Below, one piece after another: positions 46,838 through 60,336 of a stretch of DNA of 64,000 nucleotides (positions are counted from its first letter, which is position 1; every line of letters starts with the position of its first letter). The notes beneath the pieces were generated by a model that did not search any database, was not told where the DNA came from, and worked only from the letters and a program-made list of their open reading frames with translations. The DNA is taken from contig VWZX01006813.1 in the NCBI GenBank assembly GCA_013399015.1, positions 42,034-106,033 of the forward strand, read 5' to 3'. Position numbers and translations under genes: made by a program. Source of the DNA: Galbula dea (taxonomy: Eukaryota > Chordata > Aves > Piciformes > Galbulidae).

Positions 46838-47464
46838 GTTGGCAATCCCAAACACCGATACAGGTTGAGTGAAGATTGGCTTGAGAGCAGCCCTGCGGAA
46901 AGAGACTTGGGGGTGTTGGTGGATGAGAAGCTCAACATGAGCCACCAGTGTGTGCTTGCAGCCCAGAAGGCCAATCATATCCTGGGCTACATCAAGAGAA
47001 GCGTGGCCAGCATGTCGAGGGAGGTGATTCTCCCCCTCTACTCTGCTCTTGTGAGGCCCCACCTGGAATATTGCGTCCAGTTCTGGAGCCCCTATTACAA
47101 GAGGGATATGGGGGTGCTGGAGCAAGTCCAGAGAAGGGCCATGAGAATGATCAGAGGACTGGAGCACCTCTCCTACAAGGACAGACTGAAAGAGTTGGGA
47201 TTATTCAGTCTGCAGAGGAGAAAGCTGTGAGGAGACCTTCTTGTGTCCTTCCAGTATCTGAACAGGGCCTACAAGAGAGCTGACAAGGGACTTTTTAGGA
47301 GATCAGACAGTGGTAGAACCAGGGGAAATGGATGTAAGCTAGAGGAGAGTAGGTTTAGGTTAGATATTAGGAGCAAGTTCTTCATTATGAGGGTGGTTAG
47401 ACAGTGGAAGAGGTTGCCCAGAGAGGTTGTGGAAGCCTCATCCCTGGAAACTTTTAAGACAAGG
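46838..47464 (+). mobile_element. CR1 LINE fragment truncated at both ends, plus strand
   Basis: The frame 46826-47230 (134 codons) reads NPKHRYRLSEDWLESSPAE, VDEKLNMSHQCVLAAQKAN, YSALVRPHLEYCVQFWSP and LEHLSYKDRLKELGLFS, then meets a TGA after RRRKL. A second frame (47243-47476) continues to VEASSLETFKTR, where homology stops abruptly at ACAAGG (47464). The last ~120 bases of the element, including the tail needed for retrotransposition, are absent, which is unusual for a LINE copy. Same group as 36137 and 58438. Confidence 0.92.
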
Positions 47465-50400
47465 AAATTCTTTTGAGTGAGTGGGGAACAGCTATAAAAA
47501 TAGAGAATCTAAAAAGAACACAAGATCTCTTAAGTTTGTGAAAGCACATTAAAATAGAAAAATGTGATACTGTAAAATAAATTAATATATGTTTATATAA
47601 GCAAATTCTGTAAAGATTAAGGCATTGCACAAACAATAATACTGAAAGAGGTAAATGTATAATACTCCAAACTACAGATGTTTCTTAATGATTTTGAAAA
47701 ACAAGACATTTGAAACATTTGTGTACAGCAGACTGTATATGATATTACTGAAATAATATTAAAATGGGAATTGGTCAGAGAATGATAGTTTAGATAGCTA
47801 GTTTGCTCAGGATGGTAACGTTGCTCTGTTAGACAGCAGTGGTTAAGAGAGTGTTATCTGTTGAGATTTCACCAATTTAATGTTTTGCCCTTTCTCAGGG
47901 ATACAGTAATGTTATAATTTCAGGATCTCAGACAGCTGATTGCTGGACTGATGAAAATTAGTTAGGTTAGTCATGGTCACGTGTTGTCCTTGTTTAGCCC
48001 CATATTGAGAATGCACATGGCCTGATGATCCAAGAGGACCTGAACACATTTCCTGTGTGATGCAGAATTGCTAAAGCACTTATGATTGGCTCAAGCTGCA
48101 GCTGGCAGCCTAGCCACTGACGTTTCAAGCTCAAGGCTCTGGTTATAGGCTTGATAAGCCTTTACCTAAGTTACATATAAATGAATTGTATCTTTGTGTT
48201 TCATCATAACAACAATTGATTCAGAAATACCTTAAATATTTAAATGCAAGTTTGTGTCCATTTAATCTGAAATATTTAAGTCTACTTATCTATCCACAGA
48301 TAATGTGATTTTCAACAGAGACAGGAGTGATCATTTGACCAGTGAAATGTTTGTCCCATTGAAAAGAATGGAAAGAAAGACAAGAAATTTTAATGTAAGA
48401 ATGGGAAAAAAAATAATATTGAAATTCCCTCTCTAAGAAACACACAATATTTCAGATTCATGTCAGTGTCCTGTCCCCTTTAAATAACAAGAAATATAAA
48501 TTGACAGAAAATAGATTAATGGGTTAGCCTGGAGCAAAATATTCTTATTTGTCTGGATCTTCCACTGCATTAGAGAAGATAGCTAGCAGTACAGTTTATA
48601 TTTATCTGGAAGCTCTGCTTTTCTCTTCTGCCTAAAATGGAATGAAAGTGTAGGCAAGAAGGAATTTTCCACTAATCTTTTCAAAAACACCAGAAGCCTG
48701 CTGCTTCTCAAACTGGAATGTTTTAAAAGAGAAGAGTTTCCAATTCCAAACTAAAATCTTAGTTAAATCAAGCTTTAGTCTAGGAGTTTTGGTTCTCATC
48801 TTGTTAGGGTAGGGAAGCTCTGCTTAGCAGAGTGGAGACAGACTTCCACTTTAAAACATGTGAGTTTCATAGACATAAAAAGATCTGCATCAATTTCTGT
48901 GTAAACAAGTCAGTTATACAATATTATTGATACACTGAAGAATTCAGAAGTGCACTGAAAACACTGACATGATAATTCACAGAAAAAATTCAAAATATTA
49001 CATTTACTTAACAGAGTAGCTATATTCATTCTTTAAAAAGATGCCAAATATGTGGATAAAGCAGATGTACTGAGTGGATACTGAAGAGTATTACAAACAA
49101 GAAGCAACAGCCAATAAAAATTAAATGACATCTAAATTAGTTTGTTAATTGTGTCCGTGTTTTATATTTCTGACATTTTGGACTTGTCTTGAAATAGATT
49201 TCAAGGTTTGTGAGGGTGGACATTGGGACTATACTGCACATCCAGTTTCTAAATGAGATTAAAACCTCTGTGCATGCAAAAAAAAAAAAGAAATTTTTTA
49301 ACAGAACCAATGACAATATAATCTTATGTTGAATTTTCTTCTTTCCAGTCAAAGAATCTTAGAGTTTCACAAATTGCACTATGAGCTCATTGAAACAACT
49401 AATATGAACTCTGTCTACATGGAAATGATAAGATTTTCCAGCACTTAGGATAACTTGTCAAAAATAATTTATCTATTTAAAATTATAAGAAGGATTTGAG
49501 TTTTAAATAAAGAGAAATATAATTTTTCCAAGTGGAGTTTTGTCTGGAATATTCTGCTTAATGTAATCAGGAAAAATGTTCTGCAAGCTGTTCTGCAAAA
49601 AATTGGCAAAAAGTTTATCTAAGGGTTGTTATTTGCTTCAGCATGGTGCTTCCCCACACTGGGCTGTGGGAATTATAGTATACTTTACAAGATGTTCTTT
49701 TGGCTGAATTACCAGCACAATTTGCTGGATATTCTTCCAGCACTTCCCTCAGTCAAATATTTCCTCATCAGGAGTTCCTCATCATTCATCTAATATAAAA
49801 GGATTCAGTTGCAAGCCAAGACAGAAGTAATACTGAATGTATAGATCCAGGAAGCACTGGGTTTAGACTCAAAACTTTGGGTATATATATATGCAGTGGG
49901 AACACGAACACATTAGGTACAGAAGTAATTTCAATTTAAGCTTTATTAGGACACTGAGCGACAGTACTCAGTAACCAGCTTTAGTGAATAGCACTTACAG
50001 TTTACCAGTTTCTCATAAACTCAATATACAAATACTTTTGCTTCAGTACTGATGCTTATCATTTGTTTATTGTGATCTATTTCAGGAGCAGGATGTAGTT
50101 AATTTATTTTATTTGTTTTCAAACTGAAGATATTTCTGAAGACTATTATATGGCTGCATGAAAGAAGTTGTCTGATAGAACTGATATTAATCAGACTATA
50201 TCTTATCAAAGTGTGGGCACATATAAATGTAGGCATTATTTACATGTATATATGTGTATATAACTGTTATATATATATATTAATCCATGTATTTACATAT
50301 ATAACATATATGTATTTTCAAGTGTAATAACTCTAGATTATTATTATGAGAAATTATGGCTATGAATTTGTCTACAAAGCATTGGTGTTCAGACATTAAA

Positions 50401-51245
50401 TTAGTTTCCTGGTAGCTAAATTATTCTAATATTTCAAACTTATAAACATTTTTTCCAGGTAATGGGACACTTTACTAGCTTAGGTGAACTATATAGCCAA
50501 GAGTTGTAATTTTCAGTTTAGTTTACGTATGAATTTACTCTACCTAAGCTTGAATATCAAATTTCCCAGTTATTTCTTTACTCCTCTAGAACTATAAACA
50601 ATCCTTTATTTTTGATTATGATCTATTATCCTCTGGGAGAGGAGGGATTCGTTAGGGAGTTTGGGTTACTTCAGTTTTGCCAGTCTCTAATCAGTTATTT
50701 CTTCTGGCCCTAAAATATGCATATTGAGGTTTTTGTAATACCAAGAGCCACAGTATGTACTTCATACCATCTAGACAGGCAGAAAAGAAATATGGAAGTA
50801 CTTCAGAGAAAGGAGGTAATGGTGGTTTTCCAGGGCTTACTCCACTCTGCTTAAGAATGAGACATGGTTGGATTGCTCCACACCTTCAGTGCAAATATTT
50901 AGCCTACAGTGAGTGCAATGGGCAGTTTACTTATCACCAGTCATTGCTGGTTTATTTCTCTCACAACTGGATGACCCAATTCCATTTTGCCTATACACTA
51001 TATTCTTTGTTTGATCATGTAGTTTTGGCACACAACTGAACCACTTGAGCTGCATGCAGCCAACAGCCATTGGATATTCACTTCTGACTTAACACTACAT
51101 AGATTAGAGGGGAAGAATTATATGTAGACAGAACTTCTTTTCAGGGCAGCCATATCTAGGAAGACTAACCATCAATCCAACATAAAATATCATCTCTAAC
51201 AGTGGCTAAAAACTGAATTCTGAAATAGTATAAATTTGGCAAACA
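47465..51245. other. Long AT-rich unique region
   Basis: No gene or retroelement recognised. A (TA)n-rich segment lies at about 50215-50310. A-run near 49279-49290. 47990-48160 is less AT-rich but shows no exon structure. Confidence 0.48.
50215..50310. repeat. TA-rich low-complexity segment
   Basis: Alternating TATA/ATAC units including a run of about six TA near 50269-50280, with mixed TATG and ACATATA blocks on both sides. Confidence 0.75.
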
Positions 51246-51845
51246 CATAGAATCAAAAATGATCGTATAGTCAAATCTCCATGCTCAGAGGAGGGTAGCA
51301 AGTTGCCCAGAACTGGGTCTTATTGGGTTTTGAATGTCACTAAGTATGGAGACTCTAAAACTTCTTTGGGCAACCTGTTCCAGTGTATGACTACCTTCAC
51401 AGTATAAGAAAGGGTGTTTGATTGTGGTTTGTGGTTTTAGTTGGTGTTTATGATGTTAGGTTTTTTTGTTGGTTTTGTGACTCGAAATGTGATGTGCTTC
51501 AGGAGGGCTAAGCAGAGGGGAAAGATCAACTCCGTTGTCCTGCTGGCAAAGCTTTTCCATATATTGCCCAGATACTGTTAATCTTCTTTGCCTTAAGCAT
51601 GTAATTGCTGGCTTATGGTCAACTTGTTATCCACCAGAACCCCAAGGTCTGGCAGGAAACCCTTCTTTCCAGATAGTTGTCTTCTAGTATGTACTGATGT
51701 AGGGGGTTATTCTACCCAGGTGCAGGACTTGGCAATTTCTGTTATTGAACTTCATGAGCTTCCTGTCAGTCCATGTGTCCAGCCTGTCAAGGTCCCTCCA
51801 AATGGAAGCATGACACTCTGATGTACCAATCACTCCTCACAGTTT
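51246..51845 (-). mobile_element. Old, diverged CR1 LINE, minus strand
   Basis: The 3' part (51246-51411) is recognised from ATAGAATCAAAAATGATCGT, then TTTGGGCAACCTGTTCCAGT. The upstream part (about 51486-51845) is recognised from ATTGCTGGCTTATGGTCAAC, then TTGTTATCCACCAGAACCCC and TGAACTTCATGAGCTTCC, equivalent to the LDRLDT...KLMKFN region of the reverse transcriptase. About 75 unrelated bases (G/T-rich) lie between the two parts, and many indels break every frame. It is clearly older than the CR1 copies at 37-47 kb. Confidence 0.8.
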
Positions 51846-53686
51846 TGTATTTTCTCCAAAATTGCACCCATCACCTAGGCATATGGGCTTTCTATAAACA
51901 TAGTAATTCTATGTGTATGAGTTTCTCTGTTGTGAACTTTTCCTCAACTTCTTTAAGCAATGCAGTTACTAGCAGTGTTAACATGCCCAGATGTCAGTGG
52001 TGCTCAGGATTTTAGACCTGTCAACACAGAAACACACAAGGGTCAAAAGGGTGATTTCAATACCCTATATTCACGTTATTTTTTTTAAGACCACTTGATT
52101 ACTGAATTTTTGTAACTTATTCAGTGACAGATATCACTCAGTCACCATCGGTAAATCTGTTAGGTTTTTTTTGCAAGGTGAAAAATGTGATAGTTTGTAT
52201 ATTGTGGGATGCCTTTTAAAAAATGCTATCACAAACAGCGATTACTGTAAAAGGTTATGAAAATATTATTAAATTGTTAGATTTAAAAAAAAATCCACCA
52301 TTTTTAAATAAGATTTAAAATTTTAATATACCAGTTATGAACAAAATTTCCTCTGGAAACCAGAAAAAAATATATTCTCTAATTATAAAGTAACCTTGTT
52401 TGTCTTTCACTGATGATTTTTCCAAGAAACTAACAAAACAATAGAAATTAAAATCAGTTTGTTGACTGAACAATTTTGAAGCTCAAATTTCAACTAAATG
52501 GTCTAACTGGAATTAAGTTTGTCAGATTTTTAAAATTTGATTGAAGTGCCTGTTTGACTGTTACTTCCCCATTTGGAATCCAGGAATTTATTTCCCTTTC
52601 TCACTTGAGTTTTGGAAAGAAAAATTGCCTTACTATAGCACATGATCACTTTGCAATGTATAGGAAGCATATAATCAGTCACCTATGATAAAAACATTTG
52701 TGGCTTGCAGGACTTCCTTATTAACATTTTGTCAATGACATCAAAACCAAAGTGATAGTAAGAAATAACAACTCTTAATCTATGATTATAGTGGTCAGCT
52801 TATTTTTAAAAATTTTTTTTAAAATCTCAAAAAAACCACTCTAGGACACATTATTTTTTAGCATTTTTATCAGCTTTTTTTTTAATCAGTGATCATTCAA
52901 AGAAACACAGTAATATTATACTTCTTTATTGAAGTCTGACTCTTTCATTGACTCTTCTGTAAAAATTTGTTACACATCTGTCACTCTCTGGACCAGATAA
53001 TATATCACTGAAAGATTTGATTTGACCTCAGGGGTTTGATATCGTATTTTATGAGAGAAAACACTCCTATTGGGACTTTTAATGGGTACAGACAGGTGAA
53101 AGTGACAGGGAGAGTCCAACATATTAAGAGCCCTTTTAAAAGTATTCACAGAAAGCTACTAATTTCCTAACTACTTTCACACATTTGGACTTATTTTCAT
53201 ATGATATGATAGTGGTGATTTGGAATGCATTTTCCATGATGGTGATACATAGTATGCAACAATTACACAAATCACAGTTTGTGGTATCTCTTAACCTGCA
53301 CCATTTTTTTGATCTATGGTTAATTTTATAGCATTATGTGTCCTACAACAGATCAGAAGGCTGATCTGGTTTATGTTCATCACAAAAATTAACAATCTTT
53401 ACTTTAAGCTCCGTTAAAAAAAAAATTCAATAGCTGATTTGGTGATCTATAATCTTTTGTTGTTATGATTAAATAGCAACCACTACAGAAGTCATTAATA
53501 TTCTGCTAGTATGGTATTCAGAGACTGCTGTTATATAGACAAAACCAGACGACACACCAATACTAAAAAGCAAGAAAAAAAAAAAGTCAATATTTTAAGA
53601 ATTCTGGAATGTATATAGTTTGTGATAGTTTCCTTTGTACATTTACATTATATAATGTCTTATCTTACTATTTTTCTTGGAATTTC
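51846..53686. other. AT-rich unique region
   Basis: No feature recognised; many A and T runs. Confidence 0.48.
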
Positions 53687-53992
53687 ATAGAAGCATTTAG
53701 ATTGGAAAGGACCTTTAAGTCCAACTGTTTCGCTGACACTGCTAAGCTCACCACTAAACCATGTCCCTGAGCAGTGCATCTACATGGCTTTTAAATACTT
53801 TCAGGGTGACTCCATCACATTCCCTAAGCAGCCTGTTCCAGTGCTTGACAACCTTTTCTGTGAAGAGATTTTCCCTAGTATTTAACCTAAACCTCCCCTT
53901 GTGCATCTTGAGGCCATTTCCTCTTGTCTTATTGCTTATTACTTGGAGAAGAGACCAACTCCCATCTTGCTGTAATCTCCTTTCAGGTTTCT
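53687..53992 (-). mobile_element. Diverged CR1 LINE 3' end, minus strand
   Basis: Starts with TCATAGAAGCATTTAGATTG, then GGAAAGGACCTTTAAGTCCA, and shows AGCAGCCTGTTCCAGTGCTT and GAAGAGATTTTCCCTAGTAT. Its CTAAACCATGTCCCTGAGCA block, absent from the other copies here, marks a separate and older CR1 subfamily. The plus frame 53761-54009 is its antisense shadow. Confidence 0.85.
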
Positions 53993-56623
53993 TCCATAGA
54001 TATAGCTAGATAGAAGTAATTTGCAATTGCTGTGTTTTGCTGTAAGTTTGAAGGCAAAATCACACTTTTTAGGTGTGACACCTGCTATGTTAGCAGCATG
54101 TATACATAAACTACAGATTAACCAATGAAGGACATAACTGTGGCTTTTACAAGAGTTTGAAAATGAATGGCAGACTTACAACTCATTTAATATTTTTGAA
54201 AGAATGTACCATGATTGTATATGTAATCTAACAGATACAGACATTTGTACCTCTGTCCAGATTCCTACTTCAGATCTCTTGCCTCTCACTCCAGTACTCC
54301 CAGCCTGCTCTGCACCACACTAGTGCTTCCTGCTCCTGTCTCCAGGGCTGATATGTCATGGTCATTCACTAGACTAGTTGGTTGAAGGCAGAGAGCACTT
54401 GGTCACTTGGCCAGAGTTCTTGTTACTCAGCTTCTCACACCTGGCATACCTGTAAGGAGCAGTCACACTGTGCCTGCCATCCAGTCTTTAGATCTTGCCA
54501 TTCCTTATTTTAAGGAAATGCAATTCTTCTCAAAACCTTGCAAGTCCATCATCTGAATAACACACAGAGACCAAAAATCTCTTGAGGAAATAAACTTATC
54601 CTTGCCTTTGAAAGCAAATAAGGTATGAAGTGATATATCATTATGGCCTGGATCCTGAGAAGTTAAGATGAAAACATACATATTCCTATTTCCTATTTCT
54701 GGAAGAGGATACATAGTTTTTAGCTAATATTTTGCCTGTTGTTGGGAAATTTTGCTGTAGTATTTGGGGAAGTTTTGTAAACAAAATTGTGCTTGTATAC
54801 TTAGCTGCACATGTACTTGCAACAACAATAAAGTGCTGAAACTTAGCAGAGGGCGTTTTGTGTGTCAATTAATATACAATTCAGGTGCATTGTCTAGCTG
54901 AGGGCTTTTACCACCTGAAGTTTGTATTAATAGACTAATAAAACATGCCATGGAGTGTCTTAATCCTATTACTGTATGGCTATTTAAACATCAATTAGTT
55001 TAAATTATATTTTAAAAATTACTTTTCTCTGAAGATTACTTTTTACTATGTAAAAAGAAAATCATCTCAGTGGTAAAAGTATACAACAGGAAAACCACTA
55101 TTCTAGTGGCATAGTATTTTTTTATTAATTATGTTGTTTTTAAAACTTTCAAGTTGTATTCCTTGTCCTGTATTATATTACAATCTCATTGTAGTTTTTC
55201 ATTTTTGCAGCTTTGCTCTGCTTTCTCCTCTCATTGTTTTTTTCCAGTTCTTCACATATTTTTCTTCATTCACATTGAAAAAGTTGTTCTTTATCTGCTC
55301 CACATTTTTTTTTGTGTTCTCTATATTTCTTCCTTGTAAATATTTGTTAAGAAGTCAGTGTGCATGTGTCATATAAACATTTATCTACTGACAAGCTATT
55401 AGTTTGTAAGATTACAGTTCTGATAATTTGAGAGATGGAAGTTCCACTGCAAGATGAGATGTTCAACCTAGTCATTCATTTGTTAAATTACTGAACATTT
55501 CACTTAATTACCTGGAGCTCTTCTCTTAGAGATGTCCTTTAAGAGATATCTTAAGCTTTCCAGAACATGTAGGGCTTGTTTGAGAGGCACTTCATAAAAA
55601 TGGCCTAAATTCAAATGGTTTTTACAGAAAGAGGAAACCTTAGTGTTGAATCTTATACAGACAGTAGTTTTACTTGTGGTTTGCCAGGGCCCTCCTGGAT
55701 TGAAGAGATATGCTGGTTATTTCAAGTTCTCACAGACCATGTGAGCTATGCCCTTTAAATTTTGTGAAAGCCAGTTGTAAAAATGTATAATGTATCTAGG
55801 AGAAATATTCCACTTAGGAAATTGTTATGCAGCAGAATTCTATCATGTCTGACCTTTTCCTTAGTTTTGTAGATGTCAACATACAGATATAATGAAGTGC
55901 AAACTGCCAGTTACTTTAAAGAAAGTAACAATACTGGGCAAATTTTAATCCTTATATATTTGAGAAGTATTGGATTTTTTCATCATCTCTGTAAAATCAC
56001 TGTTTTCAGGATTAAGACACTCCTTTTTAACAAATGGTTTCTGTCCACTTCTGTTTGACATTGATGTAGTTGGTTGTGGATGGCAATCCCAGATATTGTA
56101 GAAATGCAAAAATTCATTGCCTCTATCATGTCTGTCAAGAAACCTTCATGATGAACCTAAGAAATTTAAAGCCTTTAAAGTCCAGATACAACTTTGAGAG
56201 CTAAGTTGGGAATTTCCATTTATCTTTCTACGTGAAATCAAAATGGAAAGTAAATCATTTCAACATGTCTGAAATACTAATGAGATTAGCAGCCAAACTT
56301 CAAAGAAAATTGTCACCTAATTCTGAAGTCCACCAGCTACATCATTTCTTAGGCAGCTCTGCTGCTGAGAGGCCTGCCTTTCACCAGAGAGGTAAATTAG
56401 CTCTCTCTGAAGTCCTACAGCCAGGTAGGAAAGGCAATTTGTCTTTGAAGTTTGGCCAGTAGCGCTTCTTTCTCAAGGAACTGAACTTCAAAGAGAAATA
56501 TTGTTTCTCTTCCTTTTGGATGTTGTATTCAGTAGTATATGAGATACAACTGCTTTTTGTGTGTTAGGCAGAAATAACATTCTTTTAAATGATATGTCTG
56601 TATGCATGGAATTTCAGATTTAT
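53993..56623. other. Unique region
   Basis: No gene or retroelement recognised. 54240-54490 is richer in C+G than its surroundings and has a CTCC/CCTG-rich texture that might be an old repeat I cannot place. Confidence 0.45.
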
Positions 56624-57011
56624 TTATAGAATCATAGAATCATCTGGGTTGGAAGGGACCTCCAGAGGTCATCTAGTCCAACACCCCAATAGTGAGCAGG
56701 GACATCCCCAACTAAATCAGGTTGCTCAGAACCCTGTCTAGTCTCTCCTTGAATACCTCCAGGGATGGGGCCTCAACTACCTCCCTGGGCAACCTGTTCC
56801 AGTGTTCCACTACCCTCATGGTAAGGAATTTTTTCCCAATAGCTATTCTAAATCTACTCTAATTTAAAGCCATTTCCCCTTGTTCTTTCACTACAGGCCT
56901 TTGTAAAGAGGTCCTGTCCATCTTCTTTGTAAACTCCCTTCAGGTACTGGAAGGTCACTATTAGGTTCCCCACCAAGCCTTCTCTTTTCCAGGCTGAACA
57001 ATCCCAGCTCT
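56624..57011 (-). mobile_element. CR1 LINE 3' end, minus strand
   Basis: Opens with TATAGAATCATAGAATCATC, then GGGTTGGAAGGGACCTCCAG, and runs to AGGCTGAACAATCCCAGCTC at 57011, the same truncation zone as several other copies. Related to the 36944-38893 group but more diverged, with indels that leave no long frame. Confidence 0.92.
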
Positions 57012-57289
57012 GCTTTTATTATTTATTATATTATCTGTGATAGGATAAGATTACTAGTGCTTAGGAAGAGCTACTAGAAACTATTAACTGTATAATTTGC
57101 AGGACCCTTAAAATAAGTTTAAAGAATGGATACAAGAAAAAAAAGATCAAGATAGTGATTTTCCTTACTAGTTTTCTGTTTTACTAGCAAGAGAGACCAA
57201 CACTCTATCAATGAAACCCCCAAATCCAACAGAGCATTTGGTCTAACTGTTACAAGGTTTACTCCTTACAATTTTGGAGCTTGTAATAG

Positions 57290-57895
57290 AAATTGTTTTT
57301 AGAAGCACTTCTGGAAGCCATCCAAAATCTTGCTCTCAGTAGGACTATCACCAATAGTTCACATTAGTCATGTTTTTGTTTAACAAAGTCTTTGAAGTTG
57401 CTAATGGCAGAGAATGTGCTGCTTCCCTAGGGTTTTTTGTTTCCAAATATCTAATCTGAATGTCTCAGGCTGCTAATTTTAGCCAGACCTGCTTTAACTT
57501 TGTCATCCTCTGCTGCTAGGAAGAGTTAGGCTTAGTCATCTTTGTAACTTCTGTTCAGGTACTTGTAGTTTGCTCTTAGATTGCCCCTTCACCTTGACTT
57601 CTCCAGATTAAAAAAAAAACAAGATCCCTTAATCTCTCTTGGAGGTCTTGAGCTCTAGGTTGACTGTCTTGTAACCCTCCAACTTTTTCAACTATGGGGC
57701 CCCAGAATGGTCACAATATTCAAGGTGTGACTTCACTATCACTGAATATAATAGGGTAAATCATCTGCTGGACATAATCCTCATAATATTATTTAACGTG
57801 CTAGTTTCTTAATTTGTGATGAGAGAACACAGTTGGATTATATTCAGTTTTGTGTCAACTATAATATCCAATTCCTTTTCAGCTGGTTTTCATGA
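57290..57895 (-). mobile_element. Ancient CR1-like LINE, minus strand
   Basis: Weak but repeated matches to the CR1 ORF2 C-terminal region on the minus strand: AAATATCTAATCTGAATGTC, TGTAACTTCTGTTCAGGTAC, TGACTTCTCCAGATTAAA, GGCCCCAGAATGGTCACAAT, TTCAAGGTGTGACTTCACTA and ATATTCAGTTTTGTGTCAAC, then CTATAATATCCAATTCCTTT. The order is correct and spacing is close to that of younger copies. All frames are broken. It is probably one of the oldest repeats in the window. Confidence 0.75.
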
Positions 57896-58437
57896 AACAG
57901 TAAGATTACTATAACTGCAGCTGGCCTGATTCATACCAAAGAACTCCAATACCATATATGATTGCAGTTGGAGAAAGAGGAGTTTGTCATTATTACAGCT
58001 AGCTGAAACTTACCCATTTAGGCAAAGCTCAAGTGCTGCTTATAAACGTTACACTTTTCCTTTGAGGGTGTTTCTTACCCACTAATAATATCCTGAAAGT
58101 TGGAAAGATGAACAACGACTGTAATGATGGACAGACCACTTGTGTCTTCAAGACTTCATGAATTTAGAACATTTTTCTCTCATAATTAAGCAATTATCAC
58201 CTACAGTCACAAGGAACAGACTCACATCTTTGAAATATTTAAGGGTTTTGTATAGAGTAGATGAGCTGTAAAATTGCAAATAATCTTTCACAATTGACCA
58301 TTTTCAATTAACTTCATGAAGGAATGTTAGGAGTAGCATGCAATTTTAGTACTTACTGTAGCACGTAGGAACATCAATAGGAAACTCTTGTTGATGTCAG
58401 TAAGTCTGGAGAGAAATCTAAAATACCGATCATATAA
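57896..58437. other. Spacer
   Basis: No recognised feature. Confidence 0.45.
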
Positions 58438-58523
58438 TTATAGAATCATAGAATCACCAGAGCTGGAAGGGACCTTGAACATCATCTAGTTCCAGCCCCC
58501 CTGCCTCGCTGAGGCAACTTCCA

Positions 58524-58775
58524 CTAGATCAGGTTGCCCAGAGCCCCATCCAGCCTTGTCTTAAAAGCTTCCACGGATGAGGCTTCCACAACCTCTCTGG
58601 GCAACCTGTTCCAGTGTCTCACCACCCTCGTGGTGAAGGACTTCCTCCTAATATCTAATCTTAATCTACCCTTCTCTAGCTTGCATCCATTTCCCCTGGT
58701 TCTGTCACTATCTGACCTCCTAAAAAGTCCCTCACCAGCTTTCTTGTAGGGCCTTTTCAGATACTGGAAGGCCAC
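58524..58775 (-). pseudogene. C-terminal piece of the same CR1 ORF2
   Basis: 83 open codons (MAFQYLKRPYKKAGEGLFRR, then HWNRLPREVVEASS and the usual end GALGNLI). This is the last conserved block of CR1 ORF2, separated from the upstream frame by a shift at about 58780-58800. Its function in CR1 is not well defined; it lies after the reverse transcriptase thumb. Confidence 0.88.
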
Positions 58776-58796
58776 AAAAAGGTCTCCTCAGAGCCT

Positions 58797-60336
58797 TCAC
58801 TTCTCCAGACTGAACAACCCCAACTCTCTCCATATGTCTTCATAGGAGAGGTGCTCCAGTCCTCTCATAATTCTCGTGGCCCTTCTCTGGGCTCGCTCCA
58901 GCACTTCCATATAGTAGTAGGGGTACCAGAACTGGATGCAATATTCCAGGTGGGGTCTGACAAGAACAGAGTAGAGGGGAAGAATCATTTCCCTTGACCT
59001 GCTGGCCACGCTTCTCTTGATGTAGCCCAGGATATGGTTGGCCTTTTGGGCTGCAAGCACACACTGGTGGCTCATGTTGAGCTTCTCATCCACCAACACA
59101 CCCAAGTCTCTTTCCGCAGGGCTGCTCTCAAGCCAATCTGTGCCCAGCCTATATCGGTGCTTGGGATTGCCCTGACCCAGCTGTAGGACCTTGCACTTAG
59201 TCTTGTTGAACTTCATGAGATTGGCATGGGCCCACCTCTCCAGCCTGTCCAGGTCCCTCTGGATGGCATCCCTCCCCTTCCAGCGTGTCAACCATACCAC
59301 ACAGCTTGGTGTCGTCGGCAAATGTGCTGAGGATGAACTCGATGCTACTGCCCATGTTTCCAATGAAGATGTTAAACAAGACCTGCCCCAGTATTGATCC
59401 TTGAGGGACTCTACTAGCCACTGTCTTCCACCTGGACATGGATCCATTGACAGCCACTCTTTGGGTGCAGCTGTCGAGCCAATTCTTTATCTACCGAGTG
59501 GTCCATCCATCAAACCCATATTCCACCACCTTAGAGACTAAGATGTCGTGCTGGACTGTGTCAAAGGCTTTGCTCAGGTCCAGGTAAATGACATCAGTTA
59601 CTCTTCCACTGTCTATTGGTGGTGTGATCTGTTCATAGAAAGCCACCAGAATCATCAGGCATGACTGACCCTTGGTGAAGCTGTGTTGATTATACCCAAT
59701 CACGTCTTCATCATCCTTCTGCATCAGAAGTGCTTCCAGGAGGATCTGCTCCATGATCTTACCAGGCACAGAGGTGAGACTGACTGGCCTATAGTTTGCT
59801 GGGTCATCCTTCTTTCCCTTTTTAAAAATAGGGTTTATATTTCCCCTTTTCCAGTCAGTGGGGACTTCACCAGACTGCCATGACTTTTGGAATACAATAG
59901 AGAATGGCTTAGCAACTTCATCTGCCAATTCCCTCAGTACCCGTGCATGTATCCTGTTGGTTCCTATGGACTTGTGAACTTTCAGGTTTTTCAGATGGTC
60001 ATGAACCTGATCTTCACTTACCACAGGCAGTTCTATCTTCCAGCCCCTGCCATTATCTTCTTTGACTTCGGAAATGTGGCAGGAGCCCTTGCCAGTGAAG
60101 ACTGAAGTGAAGAAGCTGTTGATGACTTCAGCCTTCTCCACATCATCTGTCACCAGTTCTCCCATTTCTTTTCTGAGGGGGCCCACACCTTCCCTAGTCT
60201 TCCTTTTTCCATTAATATATTTGTAGAAATTTTTATTATTCCCCTTGATCTCCCAGCCTAGATTTAATTCCCACTGAGCTTTAGCTATTCTAACAAGTTC
60301 TCTTGCTTTCTGGACAGCTTCCCTATATGCCCCCAA
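58797..60336 (-). pseudogene. CR1 ORF2 reverse transcriptase remnant
   Basis: The frame 60336-59491 (281 codons) holds the linker (ELNLGWEIKGNNKNFYKYIN, KRKTREGVGPLRKEMGEL), the fingers (NYRPVSLTSVPGKIMEQILL), GFTKGKSC here altered to SFTKGQSC, and motif A VIYLDLSKAFDTVQH near residue 260, then ends in a stop after YGFDGWTTR. Downstream, motif B reads VPQGSILGQVLFNIF and motif C STFADDTKLCG in another frame (59457-59197). A 216-codon frame (59447-58797) resumes in the right register after the FADD box with NLMKFNKTKCKVLQLG, VDEKLNMSHQCVLAAQKAN and PLYSVLVRPHLEYC. At least two shifts and two stops make it non-functional. Confidence 0.9.
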
